Shown here piece after piece: positions 55,359 to 64,000 of a stretch of DNA of 64,000 nt. Position numbers and translations under genes: made by a program. The notes beneath the pieces were generated by a model. It saw only the letters and a list, made by a program, of their open reading frames with translations. It did no database searches and was not told the origin of the DNA. Origin of the DNA: an uncultured Oceanospirillaceae bacterium (GTDB lineage: Bacteria; Pseudomonadota; Gammaproteobacteria; Pseudomonadales; Balneatricaceae); the NCBI GenBank assembly GCA_913057435.1, contig CAJXNY010000022.1, forward strand, positions 1-64,000, in the 5' to 3' direction. Positions within the stretch are counted from its first letter, which is position 1; the number at the start of each line of letters is the position of its first letter.

Positions 55359-57173
55359 ATGATGAGTGAGTTTCGCAGCCTGTATAACATGGTTGAGCAG
55401 GCGCTGTTTTTTACACTGACACGGAAGATTGTTGCGAATGTCGTGGCACTCATATTGCCGCAAGTTGTGTTACTGGCATTTAGCTATTTTGTATTGACGG
55501 AGATAAAACAGACACTTGAACAGTTAACACGTACCTTGCCTCAGGTGGCATCGCTTCAGGCTGAACTGGATACCTTATGGCTGGCCCAGCTGGTTGCGCT
55601 GGCGGTGGTCTTATTAATGGGTGTTGTGGTTGTGCTGGGGATGCGGTTTCTGTTTTTGCGCCCTATCCAGTGCATGACCTCGATGCTCAGCAATGATGAG
55701 GGCAAACCAGGGGATCTCTCGGCTACCTTGCCGGTGGACACCGTTGATGAAATCTCAGGCATGGCGAACAGCTACAACAATTTCACTGATCAGCTGCGAG
55801 AGATGATTGTTGAAACCCGGCAGCGCAGTGTGCAGGTTGGCGTGGAGGCGGCGCACCTGCAGCGGGCGTTGACCAACGCGCATCGCTCGGCGGTCAGCCA
55901 GCAGGGGCAGGCTGAAAAGGTATTTGCTGCCAGCAGCGAGGCGGTGCTGGCGATCAGGCAAATTTCTGATAGCACTCAGGTGATTACTGAACAGAATACT
56001 GAGCAGCTGGCGGAGGTACGCACATCCCATAATGAGCTGGGTGCAGTTTGTGAACAGGTGCGGATGATCTGTGAACAGGCGAGTATTTTTCAGAGCTCAG
56101 TGCAGCAGTTGAGTGATAACTCTACCCGTATCAGCCAGGTCTTGCAGATGGTGCAGGAGTTCTCTGAGCAGACAAATCTGCTGGCGCTGAATGCCGCCAT
56201 TGAGGCTGCCCGTGCCGGTGAGGCGGGTCGTGGCTTTGCGGTGGTTGCTGATGAGGTACGTAATCTGGCTTCCAAGGTTAGTGAAGCGACACAAACCATT
56301 AACAGTAATATTGGTGAGATGTCGCAGCTAGTAGAGGCAACGCGGGACAGTGCCGGGCTGATCCATGATTATGCTCAGCGTACAGATAAGGTGATCAGTG
56401 GCACCCATCATCAGTTTTCAGAGCTGACCGGGGAGCTGGAAGGGGTTAATGACCGCTTATCGGGGATCAGCGCCTCGCTGGCGCAGTTGTCGAGCAGTAA
56501 CGATGAGTCCCATGATCATGTGGAGACCATTACTCGTCAGGCTCAGTCGATTCGCTCGGAGATGGATCAGGCGCAGCAGGTATTTGTACACCTGAGCCAT
56601 GCCACGGAAGAGTCTCAGGAGCTGTTGTCGCACTTTGTAGTGGGAATGGGCGGTTTTGAACATATGTTGCAATGCGGACAGAGCTGGGCGAGTGAGGTAA
56701 AAGGGCAGATGGAAGGGCTGGCCAGTCAGGGGGTTAACCTGTTTGACAGTCACTACCGTTGTAGCAATCCGGGTCATCAGTTTGAAAAATATACCACCAG
56801 CTATGTCGAAGCGTTTGAGCAGTTGTTACAACCACTTTATGACCGCTTTATCACACAGAAGCCAGAGTTTATCTATGCCATTGCTGTGGATAAAAAAGGC
56901 TATGCCCCTGCTCACCATAAGAAAGCATCACAACCGCTTAGTGGTGATGAGGCGATTGATTTTCGGATGAGTCGGCATCGGCGGTTCTTTTTTGACAGTC
57001 GGGCAGAGCGGCGACGGGCGGAAAATGAGCTGCCTTTTCTGTTGCAAACTTTTGTCCGGGATACGGGTGAGGTACTGATCGATCTGTCAATTCCTGTCTA
57101 TCTGAACGGACGTCACTGGGGGGCGTTTATTATGGGCTTTGAGCCTGATTGCCTGCTGGAAGAAAAAGGCTGA
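55359..57173 (+). CDS. Methyl-accepting chemotaxis protein with C-terminal cytoplasmic Cache-like domain
   Basis: The 604-residue receptor has two N-terminal helices (about 20-45 and 70-105) with only a short periplasmic loop, HAMP, and the signalling domain with [21 protein letters not shown] further domain follows the signalling hairpin, about 455-600, with [55 protein letters not shown] and [11 protein letters not shown]. The pattern is Cache-like and would place sensing in the cytoplasm behind the signalling unit. Ligand unknown. ATG 55359 and 55362 are equivalent starts after AAGGGGG. Confidence 0.85.
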   Translation: MMSEFRSLYNMVEQALFFTLTRKIVANVVALILPQVVLLAFSYFVLTEIKQTLEQLTRTLPQVASLQAELDTLWLAQLVALAVVLLMGVVVVLGMRFLFLRPIQCMTSMLSNDEGKPGDLSATLPVDTVDEISGMANSYNNFTDQLREMIVETRQRSVQVGVEAAHLQRALTNAHRSAVSQQGQAEKVFAASSEAVLAIRQISDSTQVITEQNTEQLAEVRTSHNELGAVCEQVRMICEQASIFQSSVQQLSDNSTRISQVLQMVQEFSEQTNLLALNAAIEAARAGEAGRGFAVVADEVRNLASKVSEATQTINSNIGEMSQLVEATRDSAGLIHDYAQRTDKVISGTHHQFSELTGELEGVNDRLSGISASLAQLSSSNDESHDHVETITRQAQSIRSEMDQAQQVFVHLSHATEESQELLSHFVVGMGGFEHMLQCGQSWASEVKGQMEGLASQGVNLFDSHYRCSNPGHQFEKYTTSYVEAFEQLLQPLYDRFITQKPEFIYAIAVDKKGYAPAHHKKASQPLSGDEAIDFRMSRHRRFFFDSRAERRRAENELPFLLQTFVRDTGEVLIDLSIPVYLNGRHWGAFIMGFEPDCLLEEKG

Positions 57174-57226
57174 ACGGGTGGAACGTTGCTCTGGCAGGCC
57201 CAGCCAGCCAGAGCAGGGGGCAATAT

Positions 57227-57739
57227 TTAGCCCTGACCTTCGAGGAAGGATGGGTCCAGCTTCAGCTCAGTATTGCTGTTAACGCGAACACCACGGGATT
57301 TGATGTCGGCTGCAATACCTTTGGCTTCTTCCAGTGAGTGCATCTCGTAGGTGCCGCACTGGTATTCGTTCAGTTCTGGAATTTCATTCTGGGTTTTTAC
57401 AACGGCAACATCATCCATTGCCGCCAGCCAGGCGTCAGCAACCTGCTGTTCAGAGGGCGCGCCGATCAGGCTCATGTAAAAACCAGTACGACAGCCCATT
57501 GGCGAGATGTCGATAATTTCAACGCTGCCACCGTTGAGGTGATCGCGCATAAAGCCGGCAAACAGGTGCTCCAGGGTATGAATACCGCGTTCACTCAGAA
57601 TTTCCTGGTTCGGCAGGCAGAAGCGCAGGTCGAAAACGGTGATGGTGTCGCCGCCAGGGGTGGTCATGGTTTTGGCCACGCGGACTGCCGGTGCTTCCAT
57701 ACGGGTGTGGTCTACGGTAAAACTGTCAAGCAATGGCAT
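57227..57739 (-). CDS. luxS: S-ribosylhomocysteine lyase
   Basis: LuxS cleaves S-ribosylhomocysteine to homocysteine and the AI-2 precursor DPD, in the activated methyl cycle and quorum signalling. The 170-residue protein has the metal ligands H54 and H58 in [10 protein letters not shown] and C128 in [10 protein letters not shown], and catalytic C83 in PMGCRTGFY. The GAGGATC upstream of the ATG is a good ribosome binding site. The AI-2 receptor is not in the window. Confidence 0.96.
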   Translation of the reverse strand: MPLLDSFTVDHTRMEAPAVRVAKTMTTPGGDTITVFDLRFCLPNQEILSERGIHTLEHLFAGFMRDHLNGGSVEIIDISPMGCRTGFYMSLIGAPSEQQVADAWLAAMDDVAVVKTQNEIPELNEYQCGTYEMHSLEEAKGIAADIKSRGVRVNSNTELKLDPSFLEGQG

Positions 57740-57962
57740 AGCCGATCCTCATTAAAGTCATTTAACGCAAGTGATGAAGTGATTATCCCAGTGCCTGGGT
57801 GGGGAATTCAACTGTATTGAGAGCTGAATCTGTGGCTTTGGCGTAGCTTTTCGGGCTGTAAGCTGCACAATCGGGTGCAAGGGTCTGCTCAGGTTTGTGG
57901 GCGGTGGTGATTGATTGCTTTAATGTCTGCAGGCCACCGCAAAGGTATTCGATGGTGGTGGG

Positions 57963-58733
57963 CTAATCCCAGCCACCTAGCGGGCGTAACCGTTCAAACA
58001 GGGGCTGTAATGGCCGGTTGCCGATGCGTTTACTGAGCCTGCGTAATGAGCCCAGGTGGTGGCGTGAATCGGGCGCTGGCAAGCCACGTTTACTGGCAAA
58101 AAGAACGAGATTGCCACCCTCAATCGGGCAGGCCAGAAAGTGGCCTTCAAAATGCTTGTTCAGCCTCTCCAGCGCCAGTGGGTGGTAACCCTGGCCCTCA
58201 TCCCACAGGTTCAGCACCAGCAGACCATCGTCATTTAAGATGCGCTCGCAGTCAGCCAGCATATCGGGGCACAGCTGTACCTGCTGCATTCCCTCATCGA
58301 GATAGATGTCTGCAAACAGCAGGTCACATGTCTGCTCGGTGCGCATCATAAAATCAGCTGCGTCGGCGACTTCGATGGTTAAGCGAGGGTTGTCTGGCAG
58401 GCAAAACCATTGCTGGGCAGCGTCGACAACCTTACGGCGTAGTTCAACGGCCGTGACAGTGCTATCCGGTAACTGGTGTAGCAGTGTTGTTGCAAGGCTG
58501 CCGCCGCCAAGTCCCAGCAGGGTAATATGGCGCGGTTGAGGGCAGAAAATCAGTGCCAGTAACATAGCCTGGGTGTATTCATAGAGGGGGATGTGCGGCT
58601 GGTTTAGATTAATCGCGCTTTGCTCGCCACCCTCGCCAAAAGTCAGATAACGAATCCCCTGATACTCGAACACATGCAGTGTGCCCCATCGATCCTTACT
58701 ACGGTGAAGTTCTACGGCCAGGCTGGGGATCAT
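57963..58733 (-). CDS. Spermidine-synthase-like SAM-dependent methyltransferase
   Basis: The 256-residue protein has the spermidine/spermine synthase fold: YLTFGEGGEQSAINLNQPHI, ITLLGLGGGSLATTLLHQLP (SAM loop), VTAVELRRKVVDAAQQWFCL and DLLFADIYLDEG. The GGGDGG loop of true spermidine synthases is altered to GLGGGS, so the activity could be a methyl or aminopropyl transfer on another substrate. No polyamine-synthesis neighbour (speD) is present. Confidence 0.75.
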   Translation of the reverse strand: MIPSLAVELHRSKDRWGTLHVFEYQGIRYLTFGEGGEQSAINLNQPHIPLYEYTQAMLLALIFCPQPRHITLLGLGGGSLATTLLHQLPDSTVTAVELRRKVVDAAQQWFCLPDNPRLTIEVADAADFMMRTEQTCDLLFADIYLDEGMQQVQLCPDMLADCERILNDDGLLVLNLWDEGQGYHPLALERLNKHFEGHFLACPIEGGNLVLFASKRGLPAPDSRHHLGSLRRLSKRIGNRPLQPLFERLRPLGGWD

Positions 58734-58840
58734 GAAGGGTCACTGTAAACAGGATTTATACGACAGCAGTGTAGAGGGATTTTTCTGCCTCAGCCAGTCG
58801 CATGTATACAGGCCAGGAGGCCCGGCCTGTATCACGCGTT

Positions 58841-59800
58841 TCAGGACAGAACGGGTGCAACCAGTTCAATCAGCTGATTCTTGTTATTGATATTCAGCTT
58901 ACGGTACACATTATTGACGTGCTTGATAACGGTATGGTGGCTGATATCCAGTTGCTGGGCGACTTTTTTGTAGGACAGGCCGCGGGCATAGTGCTCCACT
59001 ACGCGTTTCTCTGAAGGGGTCAGCTGACTCAGGACGCCGCGTTCAACGAGGCTGATAAATTCTGCATTTCCTGCCAGCGAGCGACGTTCTACACTCTGAG
59101 TACCCAGGTGTGGCTCACGCTGTTTCAGTTCTTCGATGAGTTGATTGGGTAGCTTCTGTTCAACACTTTCGCCCATCTGGCTGCCGATAAACTCACGGAA
59201 CTGATCAGAGCAATAACGGATGTAGTTCTGATTGTCGACAATAGCCCAGTGCTGGTTACCGTCCCATTCCTGGCACTGCTTGATCTGTGCGCCTAGGTGG
59301 AAAGCCTGGATAATATGTGGCGCGATGGTCTCGACGCAAGCGCGTTCCTGTTCAGTAAAATCAGGCTGATCAGGCTTGCGGTAGAGGGATAAGATTGATA
59401 CGTCAGTATAGCCGTCACGCTGGATCAGGGTACTCAGAGCTGCGCGCACATCCATTTTGGCGGACAGGGCCTCAGTACTAGCCATCTGCTCCTGATGGGC
59501 GGCCAGAAATTCACTGTTTACATTCAGCGTCAGTCCGGGTTGCTCGAACATGGGTCGAATGATTGAGTCCTGGAAGTAGATCGGTGCATTTGAGTACAGA
59601 CTTTCCTCCGGCAGCAGGTAAGAGCACCGGCTGTAGATCTCAAAACTGTTGTTGTTCAGACGTCCAACAATCCACTTGCCTGAATCGAAGGTTACATGTT
59701 CCTGTAATACCTCGAACAGCGCCTCTTTCAGCTGATTGGAAGAACACTGATCAACCTTCTGATAGATTTTGAGGATCAACTGGCTGACCGTTTGTTCCAT
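58841..59800 (-). CDS. LuxR-family transcriptional regulator
   Basis: The 319-residue protein has a C-terminal LuxR-type helix-turn-helix with LTPSEKRVVEHYARGLSYKK and LDISHHTVIKHVNNVYRKL. The N-terminal 240 residues have no recognised sensor domain; they could be GAF- or PAS-like (NQHWAIVDNQNYIRYCSDQF resembles PAS). It lacks the autoinducer-binding pattern. CAGGAG precedes the ATG. It is divergent from the GntR regulator and shares a palindrome-rich intergenic region with it. Confidence 0.78.
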   Translation of the reverse strand: MEQTVSQLILKIYQKVDQCSSNQLKEALFEVLQEHVTFDSGKWIVGRLNNNSFEIYSRCSYLLPEESLYSNAPIYFQDSIIRPMFEQPGLTLNVNSEFLAAHQEQMASTEALSAKMDVRAALSTLIQRDGYTDVSILSLYRKPDQPDFTEQERACVETIAPHIIQAFHLGAQIKQCQEWDGNQHWAIVDNQNYIRYCSDQFREFIGSQMGESVEQKLPNQLIEELKQREPHLGTQSVERRSLAGNAEFISLVERGVLSQLTPSEKRVVEHYARGLSYKKVAQQLDISHHTVIKHVNNVYRKLNINNKNQLIELVAPVLS

Positions 59801-60185
59801 AACGAGGCTCCTGTTTCAAAGAAGGGGTGGTCATTATAACCTGGTAATTTTTTTGAAACGTATGAAAAGTTTAAATTATTTGTATAAAAGTGCAGCTCTG
59901 CAAGACCAACCGATTGGTCGGTATTGTTAATGTGAATTGTTAACACTTTAGTACTGCCAAATAATTAATGGGAATTTGTTAACTTTTAATAAAAGTTGAA
60001 CTTCTTAAGACTAATTTGAATGATAGGCCGGTTTAAATTACAAGTTTTTAGTAGCGACTGATATCTAAAGTGTATGAAGTTAGACAGACCGGTAGGTCTG
60101 TAGTACGCAAAATGTACAGTCAAATTGGTGTGCAGGTTGTATGATTTGTGTACCAGAAACAGCGATGTTGTGTTTGAGAGTAAGT
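59801..60185. promoter_or_regulatory. AT-rich divergent regulatory region with three palindromes
   Basis: The region between the LuxR and GntR genes is AT-rich and contains three inverted repeats. GACCAA-CCGA-TTGGTC is at 59904-59919. AACTTTT-AAT-AAAAGTT is at 59981-59997. ACAGACC-GGTA-GGTCTGT is at 60084-60101, about 85 bases before the GntR start. The first and third share GACC/GGTC halves and are candidate operators of the GntR protein itself. Confidence 0.5.
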
Positions 60186-60908
60186 ATGGCTGAGAGAGCG
60201 GTTGTTAAAGCGGTTGAGGTGGTGGTCTGGCTACGGACGCTGATTTACGAGAAGACGTTATCGACGGGCATGCGCCTGCCCTCTGAGAGAGTGATCAGCG
60301 AACAGCTTCAGACGTCACGCGTGACAACTCGTGAAGCGTTAAAAATGCTGGAAACACAGGGCCTGATTTATCGCTCAAACCGTCGAGGCTGGTTTGTTAC
60401 CCCGCCCAGAATAAATTATGACCCAGGTCGAGCTATGTTTTTCATGGAGTATGTTGCGGAGCAGGGGTTTAAACCATTTAGTCATCAGATCAGTAAAAAA
60501 AGAGTGCTAGCTGATACGGCATTAGCGAGCCTGCTTTCCATTGAAGAAGGTGACTCACTTGTTGAGCTGAAGCGCGTTCGTGGAGCAGATAATAGGCCGG
60601 TTTATGTTGAAACTATCCTGTTACCAGAGCGCCGTTTACCTGGCATTTATGATCATGATCTGGCGCACTCGGTAACTACCGTATTGAAAGAAGAATATAA
60701 TAAGCCTTGTATGAATGTGGAATTAGAGGTGATTTCTTCCTCGCTAGATAAAGACGCCGCTGAATTACTACAGGCGCCGGTCGGTTACACCAGTGTTGAA
60801 ATACACCGGGTATCAAGAGACGCTCAAGGGGCACTGGTTGAGTATGATGTTGAGCACTGGCGACATGATGCTCTGAAATTGAAAGTGGAGTTTAATATCC
60901 GCTCATAA
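60186..60908 (+). CDS. GntR-family regulator with UTRA domain (phosphonate-uptake type)
   Basis: The 240-residue regulator has an N-terminal winged helix-turn-helix (LRTLIYEKTLSTGMRLPSER, EQLQTSRVTTREALKMLETQ) and a C-terminal UTRA ligand-binding domain (GDSLVELKRVRGADNRPVYV, VEYDVEHWRHDALKLKVEF). The start is ATG 60186; longer in-frame starts exist. It lies upstream of, and in the same direction as, the aminoethylphosphonate-type importer genes, so it is probably its regulator (PhnR-like), by analogy with HutC-type UTRA proteins. The gene is AT-rich compared with its neighbours. Confidence 0.85.
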   Translation: MAERAVVKAVEVVVWLRTLIYEKTLSTGMRLPSERVISEQLQTSRVTTREALKMLETQGLIYRSNRRGWFVTPPRINYDPGRAMFFMEYVAEQGFKPFSHQISKKRVLADTALASLLSIEEGDSLVELKRVRGADNRPVYVETILLPERRLPGIYDHDLAHSVTTVLKEEYNKPCMNVELEVISSSLDKDAAELLQAPVGYTSVEIHRVSRDAQGALVEYDVEHWRHDALKLKVEFNIRS

Positions 60909-61046
60909 TGAATGGTTTTTGTTATGGGTTTATTATTTTGACGTTCATGAATTTGTCATATCGTTTGCTTAGTCTGTACAGGAATTCTGGTCTATACCAA
61001 GGCGTTGCGCCAGCCAGCCATTATCCTGACCTGAGAGTGAACGAAG

Positions 61047-62069
61047 ATGAAACAGCCCTTACGCTATTTGACGACCGCGACGGTTCTGGCTTCCTGTCTG
61101 AGTGTGACGGCCCAGGCCGCCACTGAGCTGACAGTTTATACCGCCGTTGAAGCGGAAGACCTCAAGCGTTATGCCCAGGAGTTCAACAAGCAGTATCCGG
61201 ACATCAAAATTCACTGGGTACGTGACTCCACTGGCATTGTGACAGCGAAACTGCTGGCGGAAAAAGACAATCCACAGGCGGATGTTGTCTGGGGTCTGGC
61301 AGCAACTTCGCTGCTGGTGCTGAAAGGGGAAGGCTTGTTAGAGCCTTATGCGCCTGCTGGGCTGGATAAGCTATCGGCTAAATTCCGTGACAGCGATGCC
61401 ACGCCATCCTGGGTGGGGATGGATGCCTGGATTGCGGCGATCTGTTTCAACACGGCTGAAGCAGCAACGCATAAGCTGCCAGCGCCAACGTCCTGGGAGG
61501 ATCTGACGAAACCGGTCTACAAGGGCCATGTGATTATGCCGAATCCGGCGTCCTCCGGCACGGGTTTCCTCGACGTATCCTCCTGGTTGCAGATGTTCGG
61601 CGAAGATAAAGGCTGGGGCTATATGGACCGCCTGCACCAGAACGTTGCTCGCTACACCCATTCGGGCTCCAAGCCTTGTAAGCTGGCGGCTGCAGGCGAA
61701 GCTGTTATCGGTGTTTCATTCGCCTATAAAGGCGCCAGGCTGAAGAAGAAGGGTGCGCCGCTGGATGTTGTTTTCCCAAGTGAAGGGGTGGGCTGGGATA
61801 TGGAAGCGACCGCAATCGTCAAAGGCACTGACAAACTGGATGCTGCCCAGAAACTGCTGGACTTCTCTATCTCTCGCAACGCCAATGAGATGTATAACAA
61901 AGGTTATGCGGTGGTAGCGATGCCGGGTGTTGCCAAGCCAGTACAGTACTTCCCGGAAAACCCGGAGACGCTGATGATTGAGAATAACTTCGAATGGGCG
62001 GCAAGCCATCGTAGCGAAATTCTGAAAAGCTGGCAGCAGCGGTACGACAGCAAGTCTGACCCGAAATAA
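61047..62069 (+). CDS. phnS: Aminoethylphosphonate-type ABC transporter substrate-binding protein
   Basis: The 340-residue periplasmic protein has a signal peptide (MKQPLRYLTTATVLASCLSV, cleavage after AQA) and an extracellular solute-binding family 1 fold: ELTVYTAVEAEDLKRYAQEF, WGLAATSLLVLKGEGLLEPY, PASSGTGFLDVSSWLQMFGE. It resembles the PhnS branch of the iron/2-aminoethylphosphonate binding proteins. The substrate cannot be told from iron by sequence alone, but the GntR/UTRA gene upstream and the ABC genes after it favour a phosphonate. Confidence 0.75.
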   Translation: MKQPLRYLTTATVLASCLSVTAQAATELTVYTAVEAEDLKRYAQEFNKQYPDIKIHWVRDSTGIVTAKLLAEKDNPQADVVWGLAATSLLVLKGEGLLEPYAPAGLDKLSAKFRDSDATPSWVGMDAWIAAICFNTAEAATHKLPAPTSWEDLTKPVYKGHVIMPNPASSGTGFLDVSSWLQMFGEDKGWGYMDRLHQNVARYTHSGSKPCKLAAAGEAVIGVSFAYKGARLKKKGAPLDVVFPSEGVGWDMEATAIVKGTDKLDAAQKLLDFSISRNANEMYNKGYAVVAMPGVAKPVQYFPENPETLMIENNFEWAASHRSEILKSWQQRYDSKSDPK

Positions 62070-62092
62070 CGGACTGTCATCAGACCGTCATA

Positions 62093-62127
62093 ACCCGGCT
62101 CCATCCTTCGATGGGGTCGGGTCTTTT
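62093..62127 (+). terminator. Terminator-like hairpin after phnS
   Basis: ACCCGGCTCCATC pairs with GATGGGGTCGGGT (with two G-U pairs) around CTTC, followed by TCTTTT. It may partially attenuate transcription into the ATPase and permease genes. Confidence 0.6.
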
Positions 62128-62176
62128 CGTACTTTCCCTCTATTTTATAAACCCCTGTTGATACCGGAGCGAACCG

Positions 62177-63247
62177 ATGCGCGAGCGCTATCTGTCGATT
62201 AACCATCTTTCTAAACGCTTTGGCGACTTCACCGCGCTGGATGATATTTCGTTAACGGTTGAAGAAGGCGAATTTGTCTGTTTTCTGGGGCCGTCGGGTT
62301 GTGGGAAAACCACTTTGCTACGGGCAATTGCCGGACTTGATCTGCAAAGCAGTGGCGAAGTGCACCAGCAGGGGCGTGATATCTCCTGGTTAACGCCAGA
62401 CAAGCGTGATTTCGGTATTGTGTTTCAGTCCTATGCGCTGTTTCCAAACCTCACGGTGGCCGAAAATATTGGTTATGGTCTGCGTAATCAGGCTGTGGAT
62501 AAGTCGGCCCGCCAGGCACGGGTTCATGAACTGCTGGCGATGATTGGCCTGCCGGACGCTGGCGCTAAATATCCGGCTCAGTTATCCGGGGGGCAGCAAC
62601 AGCGTGTTGCGCTGGCTCGCGCGATTGCCACCCGCCCCGGGTTGTTATTACTGGATGAGCCGCTATCGGCACTGGATGCACAGGTGCGGGTACATCTACG
62701 CCATGAAATCAAGGCGTTGCAGCGCCAGCTGGGTGTCACCACCATCATGGTGACCCATGATCAGGAAGAGGCGCTGACCATGGCCGACAAGATTGTGGTG
62801 ATGAATCAGGGGGTGATTGAGCAAGTGGGCACGCCACAGGAGATCTACGCCAGGCCAGCGAGCGCCTTTGTGGCATCGTTTATCGGCACCATGAACTTCC
62901 TGCCCAGTACGGTGCTGGACAGCGGTCGGGTACAGGTGGGTGAGCAGTCACTTAACTGCCTTTGTGATGACTATCAGCCCAGCCAGGCGCTGCAACTGGC
63001 GATCCGGCCGGAAGATATTCGGGTACGTCACAATGGCGATGCCACTAACCGGCTGGCAGCCGATGTTGAGTCGATTGAATTTCTGGGTTCATTTGTCCGT
63101 TCAGAATTGAAAGTGCGTGGTATGAACCACCGGCTGGTGGCAGATTTCTCCATGAACGATGTCCGTGATCTGAATATTCAGCATGGCTCTGAACTGATGC
63201 TGGACCTGCCAAGCCAGCGCCTGCACCTGTTCGAGGGTGCGCTATGA
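62177..63247 (+). CDS. phnT: Aminoethylphosphonate-type ABC transporter ATPase
   Basis: The 356-residue ATPase has Walker A GPSGCGKTT, Q-loop, signature LSGGQQQRVALARAIA, Walker B LLLLDEPLSALD, and the H-loop THDQEEALTM, followed by a C-terminal TOBE-type domain (about 245-350) as in PotA/PhnT-type ATPases. It overlaps the permease start by four bases. The TOBE domain may add regulatory substrate sensing. Confidence 0.82.
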   Translation: MRERYLSINHLSKRFGDFTALDDISLTVEEGEFVCFLGPSGCGKTTLLRAIAGLDLQSSGEVHQQGRDISWLTPDKRDFGIVFQSYALFPNLTVAENIGYGLRNQAVDKSARQARVHELLAMIGLPDAGAKYPAQLSGGQQQRVALARAIATRPGLLLLDEPLSALDAQVRVHLRHEIKALQRQLGVTTIMVTHDQEEALTMADKIVVMNQGVIEQVGTPQEIYARPASAFVASFIGTMNFLPSTVLDSGRVQVGEQSLNCLCDDYQPSQALQLAIRPEDIRVRHNGDATNRLAADVESIEFLGSFVRSELKVRGMNHRLVADFSMNDVRDLNIQHGSELMLDLPSQRLHLFEGAL

Positions 63248-64000
63248 AGTCTGCTGTACTGAATCGGCCGTTGCGCATTCAACTGCAGGGCCTGGGACGG
63301 GATCAGCTGATTCAGGCTCTGGGGCTGTGTCTGGGGATTGGCGGGCTGATGCTGGCCATGGTGCTACCGCTATGGGCCATCCTGTCGAAAAGTGTGCAGG
63401 ACAAAGCCGGAAACTATGTCGGCCTGCAGAATTTTATCGAGTATGCCGCCAGTCCCAGCCTGTTTAGCTCAGTCACCCACTCACTGACCATCGCCATGGT
63501 AACCACGGTGGTGGTTTTGAGCCTGGCGCTGTTAACGGCCTATGCGTTGACCCGCAGTTGTATGCCGTTTCGCGGCGTGATCCGGGTAGTGATGATGGCA
63601 CCGATCTTTGCGCCATCGCTGCTGCCAGCGATCTCGCTGGTGTACCTGTTTGGTAATCAGGGGGTACTGAAAAGCTGGCTGCTGGGTGAGACGATTTATG
63701 GCCCAATCGGCATTGTGATCAGTCTGGCGTTCTGGTGTTTTCCAGCAGCTACCATGATTCTGATCACCGCGCTGTCCAACACCGATGCCCGGCTTTACGA
63801 GTCGGCTAAAGCGTTGCGGACCAGTCCGCTGCGAACCTTTTTCACCGTGACTCTGCCCTCCATCAAGTATGGTTTGATGAGTGCGGGTTTTGTCGTTTTT
63901 ACCCTGGTCATTACTGATTTTGGCGCGCCTAAAGTGATTGGTGGCCAGTACAACGTGCTGGCTACGGATATCTATAAACAGGTGATCGGTCAGCAGAACT
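63244..64000 (+). CDS. Aminoethylphosphonate-type ABC transporter permease (partial, runs off window)
   Basis: The frame continues past the window end. The first 250 residues have several transmembrane helices (ALGLCLGIGGLMLAMVLPLW, HSLTIAMVTTVVVLSLALLT) and the EAA coupling motif in YESAKALRTSPLRTFFTVTL, as in PhnU/PhnV-type or Fe3+-type permeases. The start at 63244 (ATGA overlap with phnT) is clear. In this family the single long permease often carries two fused permease units, so more sequence is likely downstream. Confidence 0.8.
   Translation, partial: MKSAVLNRPLRIQLQGLGRDQLIQALGLCLGIGGLMLAMVLPLWAILSKSVQDKAGNYVGLQNFIEYAASPSLFSSVTHSLTIAMVTTVVVLSLALLTAYALTRSCMPFRGVIRVVMMAPIFAPSLLPAISLVYLFGNQGVLKSWLLGETIYGPIGIVISLAFWCFPAATMILITALSNTDARLYESAKALRTSPLRTFFTVTLPSIKYGLMSAGFVVFTLVITDFGAPKVIGGQYNVLATDIYKQVIGQQN

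Overview
The window is chromosomal DNA of a free-living, motile, probably marine gammaproteobacterium, most likely of the Oceanospirillales/Pseudomonadales side. This rests on gene content and order rather than a database search. The miaB-ybeZ-ybeY-ybeX-lnt cluster, a holD-rimI pair, an epmB/efp/epmA set, a RegB/RegA-type redox pair, a 2-aminoethylphosphonate uptake locus and many chemoreceptors and c-di-GMP proteins all fit. Most of the sequence is moderately GC-rich. The first 1.5 kb and the region around 59.8-60.9 kb are clearly more AT-rich.

Layout. 1-1518: the end of an integron cassette array, with two complete attC sites, a likely remnant of a third, and two AT-rich cassettes. The first cassette encodes a helicase N-lobe fused to an Mrr-type nuclease domain and the second a small unknown protein. 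No integrase is in view. 1.7-3.4 kb: a tiny ORF and an M20 amidohydrolase. 3.4-8.7 kb (minus): the conserved RNA-processing/envelope operon miaB, ybeZ, ybeY, ybeX(corC), lnt. 9-16.3 kb: a DUF1820 protein, a porin-like barrel, a chemoreceptor, a molybdenum-carrier-like protein, a small secreted protein and a c-type-heme-sensing GGDEF-EAL protein. 16.3-19.2 kb: the EF-P modification set. 19.2-25.3 kb: a MalY/PatB-type C-S lyase, leuA, a HolD-like protein, rimI, a REC-GGDEF protein and a CbiM-like membrane protein. A tRNA-Ser(GCT) follows at 25.4 kb. 25.8-33.1 kb: RegA/RegB-like pair, a CSS-EAL protein, an MFS carrier, a small membrane protein, a glycerophosphodiesterase and a PilZ protein.

33.2-40.9 kb is a late-stage cobalamin locus: a B12 riboswitch followed by bluB, cbiB, cobD, cobQ, cobU, cobT, cobC and cobS, mostly overlapping end to start. 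It covers lower-ligand synthesis, aminopropanol attachment and nucleotide-loop assembly, but not corrin-ring synthesis. 41.1-44.9 kb holds two tandem paralogous Cache chemoreceptors. 45.0-49.9 kb (minus) is a complete branched-chain amino acid ABC importer (livK-H-M-G-F order of transcription), with a strong hairpin after livK. 50.3-58.7 kb: an acyl-CoA synthetase, a lipoprotein, a binding-protein/GGDEF fusion, a small His/Tyr/Arg-rich secreted protein, a chemoreceptor with an extra C-terminal sensor domain, luxS and a spermidine-synthase-like methyltransferase. 58.8-64 kb: a LuxR-type regulator and a GntR/UTRA regulator, separated by palindromes, then an aminoethylphosphonate-type ABC importer whose permease runs off the window end.

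Taken together, housekeeping operons alternate with environmental-sensing genes: four chemoreceptors, four GGDEF/EAL proteins (two with clearly degenerate catalytic motifs and one with a degenerate GGDEF half) and one c-di-GMP receptor. The accessory part is concentrated in the integron tail at the left edge. No CRISPR array, prophage or insertion sequence was seen.
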